Positions 1-12,243 of a DNA stretch of 64,000 nucleotides are shown piece by piece. The stretch lies in assembly GCF_900015215.1 (NCBI RefSeq), contig NZ_LN555523.1, positions 1 to 64,000 on the forward strand, given 5' to 3'. This DNA comes from Romboutsia ilealis (lineage in GTDB: Bacteria > Bacillota > Clostridia > Peptostreptococcales > Peptostreptococcaceae). Every line of letters begins with the position of its first letter. Within the stretch, counting starts at the first letter, position 1. The notes beneath the pieces are model-generated. The model had not been told where the DNA came from, made no database searches, and saw nothing but the letters and a program-made list of their open reading frames with translations. Made by a program: the position numbers and the translations under genes.

Positions 1-121
1 TCAAGATAAGATTTCCCACCGTAAGGGTAAGACCCCAGGAAGACTACCTGGTTGATAGGTCGAAGGTGTAAGTGCAGTAATGTATTTAGCTTATCGATAC
101 TAATAGGTCGAGGACTTGACC
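1..121 (+). rRNA. 23S ribosomal RNA, 3' end only (upstream rrn operon)
   Basis: The first 121 bases are identical, as far as I can align by eye, to the last 121 bases of the complete 23S gene at 5160-5280, ending in the same GGACTTGACC terminal strand. The rest of the gene lies left of the window. It belongs to a second rRNA operon immediately upstream. Confidence 0.95.
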
Positions 122-146
122 AAAAGAAATGATGGAATTAAATGAT

Positions 147-168
147 ATGCAGTTTTCAGAGTATTAAC
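147..168 (+). other. 3' arm of the 23S processing stem (upstream operon)
   Basis: The 22-base segment is the same as 5382-5403, which pairs with the spacer in front of 23S at 2289-2310. Pre-23S of the upstream operon would therefore fold and be cut here by a double-strand-specific RNase. This follows from the repeat; the 5' partner lies outside the window. Confidence 0.6.
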
Positions 169-193
169 TTTGAAAAAACTTTATAAAAAAGTA

Positions 194-222
194 TTGACAT
201 TATTAATCGAAAATGTTAATAT
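194..222 (+). promoter_or_regulatory. Sigma-A-type promoter inside the 23S-5S spacer
   Basis: TTGACA (194-199), a 17-bp spacer, then TAATAT (217-222). The -35 box is a perfect consensus. The equivalent spacer of the second operon (5281-5420) has no such match. It would drive 5S, the two tRNAs and the following 16S-23S-5S genes. Confidence 0.7.
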
Positions 223-257
223 TATACTTGTCCTTGAGAGAAAGACAAACATATAAT

Positions 258-372
258 GTGGTTATTATAGCAAAGAGGATACACCTGTTCCCATACCGAA
301 CACAGAAGTTAAGCTCTTTAGCGGCGATGGTACTTGGTGGGCGACCGCCTGGGAGAGTAGCACGTAGCCACG
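258..372 (+). rRNA. 5S ribosomal RNA, copy 1
   Basis: About 115 nt, from GTGGTTATTATAGC to GTAGCCACG, so its ends pair as in 5S helix I. The interior has the usual Firmicutes 5S core (ACACCTGTTCCCATACCGAACAC region). It differs from copy 2 (5421-5535) at one base, G326 versus A5489. It lies between the upstream 23S and tRNA-Leu. Ends are set by homology and helix I pairing. Confidence 0.95.
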
Positions 373-378
373 TGGTAT

Positions 379-467
379 GCCGAAGTGGCGGAACTGGCAG
401 ACGCACAGGACTTAAAATCCTGCGGGACTTACCTCTCGTACCGGTTCGATTCCGGTCTTCGGCACCA
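379..467 (+). tRNA. tRNA-Leu (anticodon TAA)
   Basis: Acceptor arms GCCGAAG and CTTCGGC pair and are followed by an encoded ACCA. The anticodon loop CTTAAAA, between CAGGA and TCCTG, gives anticodon TAA. A long variable arm (GCGGGACTTACCTCTCGT region) and the GGTTCGATTCC T-arm are present, as expected for class II tRNA-Leu. It starts only a few bases after 5S and is co-transcribed with it. Confidence 0.95.
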
Positions 468-474
468 ATAAAGT

Positions 475-551
475 GGACCATTAGCTCAGTTGGTTAGAGC
501 GCCCGGCTCATAACCGGTAGGTCTGGGGTTCGAGTCCCTGATGGTCCACCA
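475..551 (+). tRNA. tRNA with anticodon CAT (Met elongator or Ile2)
   Basis: Acceptor arms GGACCAT and ATGGTCC pair and are followed by ACCA. The D-arm GCTCAGTTGGTTAGAGC and the T-arm TGGGGTTCGAGTCCCTG are canonical. The loop CTCATAA gives anticodon CAT. It is probably elongator tRNA-Met. The body also resembles Firmicutes tRNA-Ile2, whose CAT is modified by TilS to read ATA, so the amino acid is not certain from sequence alone. Confidence 0.9.
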
Positions 552-565
552 ACTTATGAACTTTG

Positions 566-582
566 AAAATTAAACAGTAGGT
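566..582 (+). other. 5' arm of the 16S rRNA processing stem
   Basis: These 17 bases in the 16S leader are the exact reverse complement of 2174-2190, just after 16S. The two arms would bring both ends of pre-16S together for RNase III-type cleavage. The preceding ACTTTGAAAA resembles a boxA antitermination sequence; that reading is inference. Confidence 0.75.
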
Positions 583-655
583 TAATTTATAGAATTGAAA
601 CTAAACAAACCAAGCCAGATATTCAGATAATGATTAGTCTGAGCAGGTAACAACT

Positions 656-5280
<4,625 letters not shown>

Positions 5281-5381
5281 AAAATAAACCTAAAGGTTTA
5301 TATCGCCAACCAAATTATTATTAAAATATTAATAAGGAAAGATTTCGGTTGCTAAAATAAAATGATTAATATGTAAATGAT

Positions 5382-5403
5382 ATGCAGTTTTCAGAGTATT
5401 AAC
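5382..5403 (+). other. 3' arm of the 23S rRNA processing stem
   Basis: Partner of 2289-2310. The same 22 bases occur at 147-168 after the upstream 23S gene, which shows that both operons use the same maturation stem. Confidence 0.7.
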
Positions 5404-5420
5404 TCTAAATTAAAGATTAT

Positions 5421-5535
5421 GTGGTTATTATAGCAAAGAGGATACACCTGTTCCCATACCGAACACAGAAGTTAAGCTCTTTAGCGGCAATGGTACTTGG
5501 TGGGCGACCGCCTGGGAGAGTAGCACGTAGCCACG
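5421..5535 (+). rRNA. 5S ribosomal RNA, copy 2
   Basis: Same length and sequence as copy 1 except A5489 in place of G326. Flanking bases AAGATTAT and GTAATCTT extend helix I, which then runs into a T-rich tract. Last gene of the rrn operon. Confidence 0.95.
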
Positions 5536-5548
5536 TAATCTTTTTTTA
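5528..5548 (+). terminator. Terminator of the rrn operon
   Basis: The 3' strand of extended 5S helix I (CCACGTAATCTT, pairing with AAGATTATGTGG before 5S) is followed directly by a run of T residues (5541-5547). The 5S helix itself appears to serve as the terminator stem. Confidence 0.55.
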
Positions 5549-5615
5549 TTGTCTATAGACATAAATCCAAGATATTATAAATCCTAAAATACAATTTTAA
5601 TTAAATTCAGTTTAT

Positions 5616-5648
5616 GCCGTTGATATAATTTACATCAGCGGCTTTTAA
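5616..5648 (+). terminator. Hairpin with T tail in front of the decarboxylase gene
   Basis: Arms 5616-5624 (GCCGTTGAT) and 5634-5642 (ATCAGCGGC) pair with one G-U, followed by TTTT. It may be a second rrn terminator. The loop side also contains TATAAT (5624-5629), so it could instead overlap the promoter of the next gene; no good -35 box is visible. Confidence 0.5.
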
Positions 5649-5663
5649 TATGAGGAGATAAAT

Positions 5664-7088
5664 ATGAAAAAAGCTATTTTAAATAAATTAGGTGAAATTG
5701 TTAATAACAACTTAGTATCATTTCATGTTCCAGGTCATAAATTAGGAAAGATATATGATAGATTAGGTTATTCTAATATATTAGAGAGTCTTTATAAAAT
5801 GGATACGACTGAAATATTAGGTACGGATAATTTACATTCTCCAGAAGGAATAATAAAAGAATCTCAAGAAAGAGCAGCAAGAGTTTTTAAGAGTAAAAAT
5901 ACATATTATCTAGTTAATGGAAGTACATGTGGTATACAGGCAGCCATAATGTCTGTATGCAACCCAAAAGATAAAATAATTGTAAATAGAGATTGTCATC
6001 AATCTGTTATTAATACACTTATACTTGGAGATATAGAACCTGCATATATATATCCACAAATTGATATTAAAACTAATATATTAATGGGTATAAAAATTGA
6101 GGATGCTATAGAGACGATAAATAATAACTTAGATGCAAAGGCAATATTATTAACTTATCCTACTTATTATGGAAAAGTATATGATTTAAAGACAATATGT
6201 AATTATGCTCATAGTAAAGGAATGATAGTTATAGTAGATGAGGCTCATGGCGCTCATTTAGGTCTGAGTAACAAACTACCTATGACAGCATTAGAACAAG
6301 GAGCTGATATAGTAGTACAAAGTACTCATAAGACATTGCCTTCTTTTACACAGTCATCAATGATACATATTCAAGGAGAAAGAATAAATAAAGAGAGATT
6401 AACTTCAATGCTTAGAATGATAGAATCATCTAGCCCATCTTATATGCTTATGTCATCATTAGAATTAGCTGTAGACATATATGAAAAAGAAGGTAAAAAC
6501 CTGATGGAAGGACTTTTAGACAATATTGATATATTTAAAAAGAATATGGAAAAATATGAACATATAAATATATATAATGATAATGACAGAACAAAGATAT
6601 TTATATCATCTAAAGAATTAGGGATGACAGGATATGAATTGGATGAGATGCTTAGAATAAATTATAATGTACAAGTAGAATTATCAAATTATTATGGAGT
6701 TCTATTAATATGCACAATAGGTAACGATAGAGCTGACTTTAAGAGTTTAGAACATGCATTAGAAGATATTAGCCTAAATCATGCAAATAATAAAAATATA
6801 GGTTATATAGAGTATCCTATGAACATACCAGTAAAAGAATTAAGTCCAAGAGAAGCATTTTATAATGAGAAGAAAAGTGTTAAAATAGATGATAGTATAG
6901 GAAAAATATGTGGAGAATATATTATACCTTATCCTCCTGGTATATGTTTAGTATCCCCAGGAGAGATAATAACTAAAGAAATCATTGATTATATATTGGT
7001 TTGTCATAAAAAAGGAATGAATATAAGTGGAATGAAGGACTCTAACTTAGAGTATGTACAAATTATAGAAAATAATTTTAAGGGATAG
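5664..7088 (+). CDS. Orn/Lys/Arg decarboxylase family protein (YaaO/SpeA-like)
   Basis: 474 aa, close to the length of B. subtilis YaaO, which also lies directly ahead of tmk. This is a fold-type-I PLP enzyme that decarboxylates a basic amino acid, probably arginine or lysine, to a polyamine precursor in the cytoplasm. The PLP-binding lysine is in S-T-H-K (residues 220-223). The DEAHGAH segment (192-198) carries the aspartate that contacts the cofactor nitrogen, and the N-terminal SFHVPGHK motif is typical of the family. The C-terminal third is the family's substrate/oligomer domain. Start ATG follows GAGGAGAT. The exact substrate cannot be read from sequence. Confidence 0.88.
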   Translation: MKKAILNKLGEIVNNNLVSFHVPGHKLGKIYDRLGYSNILESLYKMDTTEILGTDNLHSPEGIIKESQERAARVFKSKNTYYLVNGSTCGIQAAIMSVCNPKDKIIVNRDCHQSVINTLILGDIEPAYIYPQIDIKTNILMGIKIEDAIETINNNLDAKAILLTYPTYYGKVYDLKTICNYAHSKGMIVIVDEAHGAHLGLSNKLPMTALEQGADIVVQSTHKTLPSFTQSSMIHIQGERINKERLTSMLRMIESSSPSYMLMSSLELAVDIYEKEGKNLMEGLLDNIDIFKKNMEKYEHINIYNDNDRTKIFISSKELGMTGYELDEMLRINYNVQVELSNYYGVLLICTIGNDRADFKSLEHALEDISLNHANNKNIGYIEYPMNIPVKELSPREAFYNEKKSVKIDDSIGKICGEYIIPYPPGICLVSPGEIITKEIIDYILVCHKKGMNISGMKDSNLEYVQIIENNFKG

Positions 7089-7160
7089 ATTTTAATAAAT
7101 AATAAAGTCCATAAATTGGGATAAATAAAATAACATCAGTTAAGTTAATACAGAATACAT

Positions 7161-7206
7161 GGAGGTGAAAACTGCTTTATAAAATAATATTAAGCAGTAT
7201 ATAAAA
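7161..7206 (+). promoter_or_regulatory. Distant ribosome site bridged by a hairpin (tmk)
   Basis: The tmk ATG has no Shine-Dalgarno sequence immediately ahead. A strong GGAGGTG lies at 7161-7167, about 40 nt upstream. Between them, ACTGCTT (7171-7177) pairs perfectly with AAGCAGT (7192-7198). Folding this stem leaves about 11 unpaired bases between the ribosome site and the start. An in-frame stop at 7180 excludes a longer ATG, GTG or TTG start. Confidence 0.5.
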
Positions 7207-7896
7207 ATGAGCGGTAAGTTAATAATTATAGAGAGTGGATCAGATGCAAGTGGAAAGGCAACACAAACTAAAAAATTATATGAGAGATTATTAAAAGATG
7301 GATACAATGTAAAGAAAGTAGAATATCCAAATTATGATTCTGAATCATCTGCACTAGTAAAAATGTACTTAAGAGGTGAATTTGGTGAGAAGGCAACAGA
7401 TGTAGACCCATATATAGCATCTACATTTTTTTCAGTAGATAGATATGCTTCATTTAAGACTGAATGGGAAAAATTTTATAACAATGGTGGAATAGTTCTT
7501 GCAGATAGATATACAACATCTAATATGGTACATCAGGCTTCTAAAATGGATGCAGATGAAAGAGATAAGTACTTAGATTGGCTTGTAGATTATGAATTCA
7601 ATATGTATAAAATACCAAAACCAGATTGCGTAATATTTTTAGATGTTCCTGTAAACTTTAGTAAGAAACTTATGGAAAATAGAAAAAATAAGTTTACAGG
7701 TGAAAAGAAAAAAGACATTCATGAACGTGATATAAAATACTTAGAAAAATCATATGAGAATTCTTTATATATAGCGGATAAGTATAATTGGAATAAAATA
7801 AATTGTGTAGAAGATGATAAATTAAGAAGTATAGATAATATACATGAAGAAATTTATAATTTAGTAATAGATAGGATAAAATCTATGGAGAGGTAA
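7207..7896 (+). CDS. tmk: Thymidylate kinase (dTMP kinase), divergent P-loop
   Basis: 229 aa. Phosphorylates dTMP to dTDP for DNA synthesis. It has the P-loop position at residues 11-18 (GSDASGKA), the D-R-Y motif at 100-102 that contacts the nucleotide, and a lysine-rich LID-like stretch (about 157-170). The P-loop is odd: the residue after the lysine is alanine instead of Ser/Thr, followed by Thr19. The synteny (decarboxylase before, holB 2 bp after) is that of tmk in Bacillus. The start was chosen because an in-frame stop lies just upstream. It may belong to a divergent clostridial subfamily. Confidence 0.85.
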   Translation: MSGKLIIIESGSDASGKATQTKKLYERLLKDGYNVKKVEYPNYDSESSALVKMYLRGEFGEKATDVDPYIASTFFSVDRYASFKTEWEKFYNNGGIVLADRYTTSNMVHQASKMDADERDKYLDWLVDYEFNMYKIPKPDCVIFLDVPVNFSKKLMENRKNKFTGEKKKDIHERDIKYLEKSYENSLYIADKYNWNKINCVEDDKLRSIDNIHEEIYNLVIDRIKSMER

Positions 7897-7898
7897 AT

Positions 7899-8834
7899 AT
7901 GTATTTCGATAATATTATAGGCCAGGATTTTGCTAAGAAGTATCTTACAAATTCAATAAAAAAAAATAAAATGAATCATGCATATATGTTTGAGGGAATG
8001 GATGGTGTAGGTAAAAAAAAGCTTAGTGTAGAATTATCAAAAATACTGCTAGATACAGAGAATGTAGAAAATAGTCCTGATTATATAAATATATATCCAG
8101 ATGGAAATAGCATTAAGATTGCACAAATAAGAAAGTTACAGACAGACATAATAGTAAAACCTCATAATCAATATAAAATATATATAATAAATCAGGCTGA
8201 AAGTATGACAATAGAAGCTCAAAATGCCCTATTAAAGACATTAGAAGAACCTCCAGAATATGCTATAATAATATTAATAACAAGTAACAAAGAAGCTTTA
8301 TTAGATACTATAAAATCTAGATGTGAAATGATAAAATTTTTACCAATATCAATATTAGATTTGAATAATTATTTGATTAGCCAAGGGATAGATGAGAGTA
8401 GAGTTCAATTATTATCTACTTTTGCTAGAGGAAGTATAGAAAAGGCTATAGAATTATCAGAATCAGCAGACTTTGCTATAATGAGAGATGAAATACAAAC
8501 TTATATAGAAATAATGCTAGATAAAGATATGATAGATATTTTAGAAATCCCTACAAGTATGGAGAAATATAAAAAAGATGCTATAAGTATATTAGATATG
8601 TTCATAAATTACTTTAGAGATATGATGCTTCTAAAAGAAAAAGTGGACAAGAGTATGATAATAAACATTGATAAAATAACATTTATACAAAATATGAGTA
8701 AAAAAATTACCTATTCTCAAGTATCTAAAATTATTGATATAATAGAAGATATAAAGAAAAAGATAAGAAGCAATTGTAACTTTACCATTAGTATACAAGT
8801 TATGGCTTTAAATATATACGAGGTGATAAAATGA
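7899..8834 (+). CDS. holB: DNA polymerase III delta' subunit (clamp loader)
   Basis: 311 aa. Part of the clamp-loader complex that places the sliding clamp on DNA. The AAA+ N-terminal domain begins IGQDFAKKYL. It has a degenerate P-loop (G33-K40, ending GKK rather than GKT), as expected for a subunit that does not hydrolyse ATP. The conserved NALLKTLEEPP and SRC motifs follow. The zinc-binding cysteines common in delta' are absent. It starts 2 bp after tmk and overlaps ricT by 4 bp (ATGA), so the three genes are translationally coupled. Confidence 0.93.
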   Translation: MYFDNIIGQDFAKKYLTNSIKKNKMNHAYMFEGMDGVGKKKLSVELSKILLDTENVENSPDYINIYPDGNSIKIAQIRKLQTDIIVKPHNQYKIYIINQAESMTIEAQNALLKTLEEPPEYAIIILITSNKEALLDTIKSRCEMIKFLPISILDLNNYLISQGIDESRVQLLSTFARGSIEKAIELSESADFAIMRDEIQTYIEIMLDKDMIDILEIPTSMEKYKKDAISILDMFINYFRDMMLLKEKVDKSMIINIDKITFIQNMSKKITYSQVSKIIDIIEDIKKKIRSNCNFTISIQVMALNIYEVIK

Positions 8835-9718
8835 TAAAGATAGTGGGTGTTAGGTTCAAGAATGCTGGTAAAATATATTACTTTGATCCTGTAGAATTAG
8901 AAGTAGAAAAAAACATGGATGTAGTAGTAGAAACAGCTAGGGGATTAGAATATGGAACAATAGTAGTTGGTCCAAAAGAAATAGATGAAAGTGAATTAGT
9001 TTCACCATTAAAGCCAATTATAAGAATAGCTACAGATGAAGATAGACAAGTATATATTGAAAATAAAGAAAAGGCAAAAGAAACTTTTGAATTATGTCAA
9101 CAAAAAATAAAAGATCATGATTTAAATATGTTTTTAATAGATTGTGAATACACTTTTGATAGAAATAAATTAATATTTTACTTTACAGCAGAGGGTAGAA
9201 TTGACTTTAGAGAATTAGTAAAAGATTTAGCATCTATATTTAAAACAAGAATAGAGCTAAGACAAATAGGTGTTAGAGATGAAGCAAAATCTATAGGTGG
9301 ATTAGGACCATGTGGAAGAAAACTTTGTTGTTCATCATGGCTTGGAGACTTCCAACTTGTTTCAATAAAAATGGCTAAAGATCAAAGCTTATCACTTAAT
9401 CCAACTAAGATATCGGGAATATGCGGAAGACTTTTTTGTTGCCTAAAGTATGAGCATGATGTTTATGCAGAAGCTATAGATGCGATGCCAGTAGTAGGTG
9501 CATTAGTAAAAGTAGATGAGGCAAAAGGAAAGGTAATAGAAGTAAATCCTTTATTAGAGCAAGTAAGAATAGAATTTAATGACAAGACTATAAAAGTATG
9601 TCATAAAGATGAAGTTAAAGTTTTACATGAACCTAAAAAATGTGGTGGATGTGGAAGTCTGAGAGATGAAGGATTAGATGAAGCTACATTAAGAGAATTA
9701 AAGAAATTAGAAGACTAA
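8831..9718 (+). CDS. ricT: RicT/YaaT, PSP1-domain regulator of RNA processing
   Basis: 295 aa. In B. subtilis RicT (YaaT), with RicA and RicF, forms an Fe-S complex that steers RNase Y mRNA maturation and affects sporulation and competence. The PSP1 domain is recognisable from CGRKLCCSSWLGDF and CGRLFCCLKYEHD, with a third cysteine pair CGGCG near the C-terminus; these are the likely Fe-S ligands. ATG overlaps the holB stop, and GAGGTG lies just upstream. RicA and RicF are not encoded nearby. Confidence 0.9.
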   Translation: MIKIVGVRFKNAGKIYYFDPVELEVEKNMDVVVETARGLEYGTIVVGPKEIDESELVSPLKPIIRIATDEDRQVYIENKEKAKETFELCQQKIKDHDLNMFLIDCEYTFDRNKLIFYFTAEGRIDFRELVKDLASIFKTRIELRQIGVRDEAKSIGGLGPCGRKLCCSSWLGDFQLVSIKMAKDQSLSLNPTKISGICGRLFCCLKYEHDVYAEAIDAMPVVGALVKVDEAKGKVIEVNPLLEQVRIEFNDKTIKVCHKDEVKVLHEPKKCGGCGSLRDEGLDEATLRELKKLED

Positions 9719-9734
9719 TTATAAATAATAAGGG

Positions 9735-9758
9735 GGTAGGACTTTTCCTACCTTTTTT
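9735..9758 (+). terminator. Rho-independent terminator after ricT
   Basis: Arms GGTAGGA (9735-9741) and TCCTACC (9746-9752) enclose a 4-nt loop and are followed by six T residues. It ends the decarboxylase-tmk-holB-ricT run. Confidence 0.85.
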
Positions 9759-9870
9759 AATACATTAAGGAATTATAAAAAATATATAATGTGTATAATT
9801 TATAATTAAACAACCTTTTATAACAATATATATGAGTAAAGCGGATTTTAAGACATGAGAGGAGAGTAAT

Positions 9871-10623
9871 ATGGAAGTACAATTAAAAGAAACAGAAAGA
9901 ATAGATGATTTACAATTAAAAGGACTAAAACTAATACAAGATACTAACGGATTTTGCTTTGGTATAGATGCAGTATTATTAGCTAATTTTGCTAAAGTAA
10001 AAAAAGGAGCTAAGGTTGTAGATTTAGGTACAGGAACAGGAATAGTTCCAATACTTATAGCAGGAAAAAGTCAAGCAAGTAAAATATTAGGTGTAGAAAT
10101 ACAAGAAGAAGTATACGAAATGGCAACTCGTTCAGTTAAATTAAATGATTTAGAAGAAAGAGTAGAAATAGTAAATTCAGATATAAAAGAAATAGATAAA
10201 ATATTAGAAGTAAATGGGTATCACGTAGTAACTTCAAATCCCCCATATATGCATATTGATGGAATAAAAAATCCTAACGATAAAAAGGCTATATCAAGAC
10301 ATGAACTTAAATGTAACTTAGAAGATGTAATAAGAGCAGCTTCTAGACTTACAATGCCAAGAGGCAAATTTTTCATGATTCATAGACCTATAAGATTAGT
10401 TGATATATTAACTTTAGGTAGAAAGTATAATATGGAACCAAAACAAATTCAATTTATACATCCAAGAGCAGGTAAAGCACCTAATTTAGTATTAGTTGAG
10501 TTTATGAAAGATGGTAGACCAGAACTTAAAATATTAGATCCTTTATATGTGTATGGAGAAGATGGAAATTATACAGAAGAATTAAAAGCAATATATGCAA
10601 ATGAAGATATAGGAGAAAAATAA
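9871..10623 (+). CDS. tRNA1(Val) (adenine-37-N6)-methyltransferase-like protein (YabB/TrmN6)
   Basis: 250 aa. SAM-dependent N6-adenine methyltransferase expected to modify A37 of a tRNA. The SAM-binding loop is DLGTGTG (51-57) and the N6-adenine catalytic motif is NPPY (123-126). The Rossmann fold fills most of the protein. It corresponds to B. subtilis yabB, with rsmI directly after it as there. The GIY-YIG gene yazA, found between them in Bacillus, is missing. ATG follows GAGAGGAGAG. Target tRNA is inferred from the family. Confidence 0.85.
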   Translation: MEVQLKETERIDDLQLKGLKLIQDTNGFCFGIDAVLLANFAKVKKGAKVVDLGTGTGIVPILIAGKSQASKILGVEIQEEVYEMATRSVKLNDLEERVEIVNSDIKEIDKILEVNGYHVVTSNPPYMHIDGIKNPNDKKAISRHELKCNLEDVIRAASRLTMPRGKFFMIHRPIRLVDILTLGRKYNMEPKQIQFIHPRAGKAPNLVLVEFMKDGRPELKILDPLYVYGEDGNYTEELKAIYANEDIGEK

Positions 10624-11457
10624 ATGAGTGGTAAATTATATATATGTCCAACACCTATAGGTAATCTAGAGGATATGACTTATAGAACTATAAGAATATT
10701 AAATGAAGTTGACTTAATAGCAGCTGAGGATACTAGACACAGTATAAAACTTCTAAATCACTTTGAAATATCAAAACCTTTAACTAGTTATCATGAACAT
10801 AATAAAGACTCAAAAGGTGGATATTTAATAAATAAATTATTAGAAGGTGAAAATATAGCACTAATTAGTGATGCTGGTATGCCAGGAATATCAGATCCAG
10901 GTGAAGATATAATAAAACAAGCTATTGAACATAATATAGAGATAGAAGTGTTACCAGGAGCTACTGCATCTATAACAGCATTAGTTGGATCTGGATTAGA
11001 AACAGCAAAATTTGCTTTTGAAGGATTTTTAGACAGAGATAAAAAGGTTAGAAGAAGCCAATTAGAGGAGCTAAAGGAAGAAAGAAGAACTATAATATTT
11101 TATGAATCTCCTCACAGATTAAAAGATACTTTAAAAGATATGTTAAAGGTATTAGGAAATAGACGTATAGCAGTAAATAGAGAAATAACAAAGAAATATC
11201 AGGAAATAATAAGAGAAGATATAGAAACAGTTATAAATATATTTAATGAAAAAGAGGTAAAGGGAGAATTTGTTTTAATAGTGGAAGGATTTAAAGGCGA
11301 AAAGACAGTGCAAAATTCTTATGATGACCTTACGGAAAGAGAATATGTAGTAACTCTAATGGAAAATGGAATGGATAAAAAAGATGCTATCAAGGCAGTT
11401 TGTAAAGATAGAAAATTAAAAAAGGATGTTGTTTATAAACAAGTACTAGATTTATAA
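10624..11457 (+). CDS. rsmI: 16S rRNA (cytidine-1402-2'-O)-methyltransferase
   Basis: 277 aa, normal for RsmI. It 2'-O-methylates C1402 in the decoding centre. Family motifs are clear: YICPTPIGNLEDMTYR at the N-terminus, AAEDTRHS, and the SAM-loop segment ISDAGMPGISDPG, followed by LPGATA. The tetrapyrrole-methylase-like fold occupies about residues 1-220, with a small C-terminal helical part. ATG starts directly after the preceding stop codon, so translation is coupled. Confidence 0.95.
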   Translation: MSGKLYICPTPIGNLEDMTYRTIRILNEVDLIAAEDTRHSIKLLNHFEISKPLTSYHEHNKDSKGGYLINKLLEGENIALISDAGMPGISDPGEDIIKQAIEHNIEIEVLPGATASITALVGSGLETAKFAFEGFLDRDKKVRRSQLEELKEERRTIIFYESPHRLKDTLKDMLKVLGNRRIAVNREITKKYQEIIREDIETVINIFNEKEVKGEFVLIVEGFKGEKTVQNSYDDLTEREYVVTLMENGMDKKDAIKAVCKDRKLKKDVVYKQVLDL

Positions 11458-11482
11458 AATATAATAACTTGAGGTGGTATAT

Positions 11483-12181
11483 ATGGAGTTAAGAGATGAA
11501 TTATTAGACAGTTTAATTCTTGATAATACCTACATTAAACTTGAAGATTTAGACAAGGAAGAAAAGTTAGAGAAAATAATACCTATAGTAAAAGATATGA
11601 AGATAGTTGGAGAGTGTAGATATCATGTAGTGGATGTGTATAAACACTCCATATATTCATTAAAAGAATTAGAAGAAGATATGAGAGATGTAAGCTTTTT
11701 TAGAAGTCATCTTAAAGATAAAATTAAATTATATCTAGAAGCTAAAGTTGATAATAAATTTAACAGATATCATATATTAAAATTAGGTTTATTTTTACAT
11801 GATGCAGGAAAGCCGGGAAGTAAAACTACTGATAGTACAGGGAGAGTACATTTTAAAGGCCATGAAGTAATAGGGGAAAAAATTGGAGAAGAAATAGCTA
11901 CCAATTTAAATTTATCTTTAATGGCTAAAGAATTACTATGTAAGTATATAAGGAATCATATGATACTTTTAGTTCTTTATAAAACTGACGATATGAGTAA
12001 AGAAAGATTATTTAAAATATTTGATGAACTAGGAGACGATATAATTGGAGTAATGTTGTTAGGATATGCAGATATAGTAGCAACTAGAAAATTATTAAAT
12101 CCTAATGAAGATATGGGAGTAATCAAAACATATATGGAGTATGTACTTACAAATTATATATATAAGTATAAGCAAAATTAA
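11483..12181 (+). CDS. HD-domain phosphohydrolase, CCA-enzyme-like HD
   Basis: 232 aa from the ATG at 11483, preceded by GAGGTGG. An upstream in-frame GTG overlaps that ribosome site and is unlikely. The central LFLHDAGKP motif (H106-D107) followed by FKGHEVIG matches the HD domain found in the C-terminal half of CCA-adding/poly(A) polymerase proteins. There is no nucleotidyltransferase domain here, so it is a stand-alone metal-dependent phosphohydrolase of unknown substrate. It follows rsmI by 25 bp and closes the operon. Confidence 0.75.
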   Translation: MELRDELLDSLILDNTYIKLEDLDKEEKLEKIIPIVKDMKIVGECRYHVVDVYKHSIYSLKELEEDMRDVSFFRSHLKDKIKLYLEAKVDNKFNRYHILKLGLFLHDAGKPGSKTTDSTGRVHFKGHEVIGEKIGEEIATNLNLSLMAKELLCKYIRNHMILLVLYKTDDMSKERLFKIFDELGDDIIGVMLLGYADIVATRKLLNPNEDMGVIKTYMEYVLTNYIYKYKQN

Positions 12182-12227
12182 AAGGCTATGAAAAGCTTAA
12201 TATTAAATAAGCTTTTTATAGCCTTTT
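12181..12227. terminator. Bidirectional terminator between the HD gene and the Lrp gene
   Basis: A 19-bp stem (12181-12199 with 12208-12227, one G-U) is bordered by A-rich and T-rich sides. It serves the convergent genes on both strands. Confidence 0.85.
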
Positions 12228-12243
12228 ATCTTTAAAAATAAGT

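Noticed and set aside
552..655. A separate promoter directly ahead of 16S
   Set aside because: I found no -35/-10 pair with acceptable spacing; the segment is better explained by the processing stem and boxA-like sequence.
11474..11482. Longer N-termini for the HD protein and similarly for tatD, divIC, pilT, rho and mfd
   Set aside because: The upstream GTG/ATG codons overlap the Shine-Dalgarno sequence itself; the internal starts have normal spacing to it.
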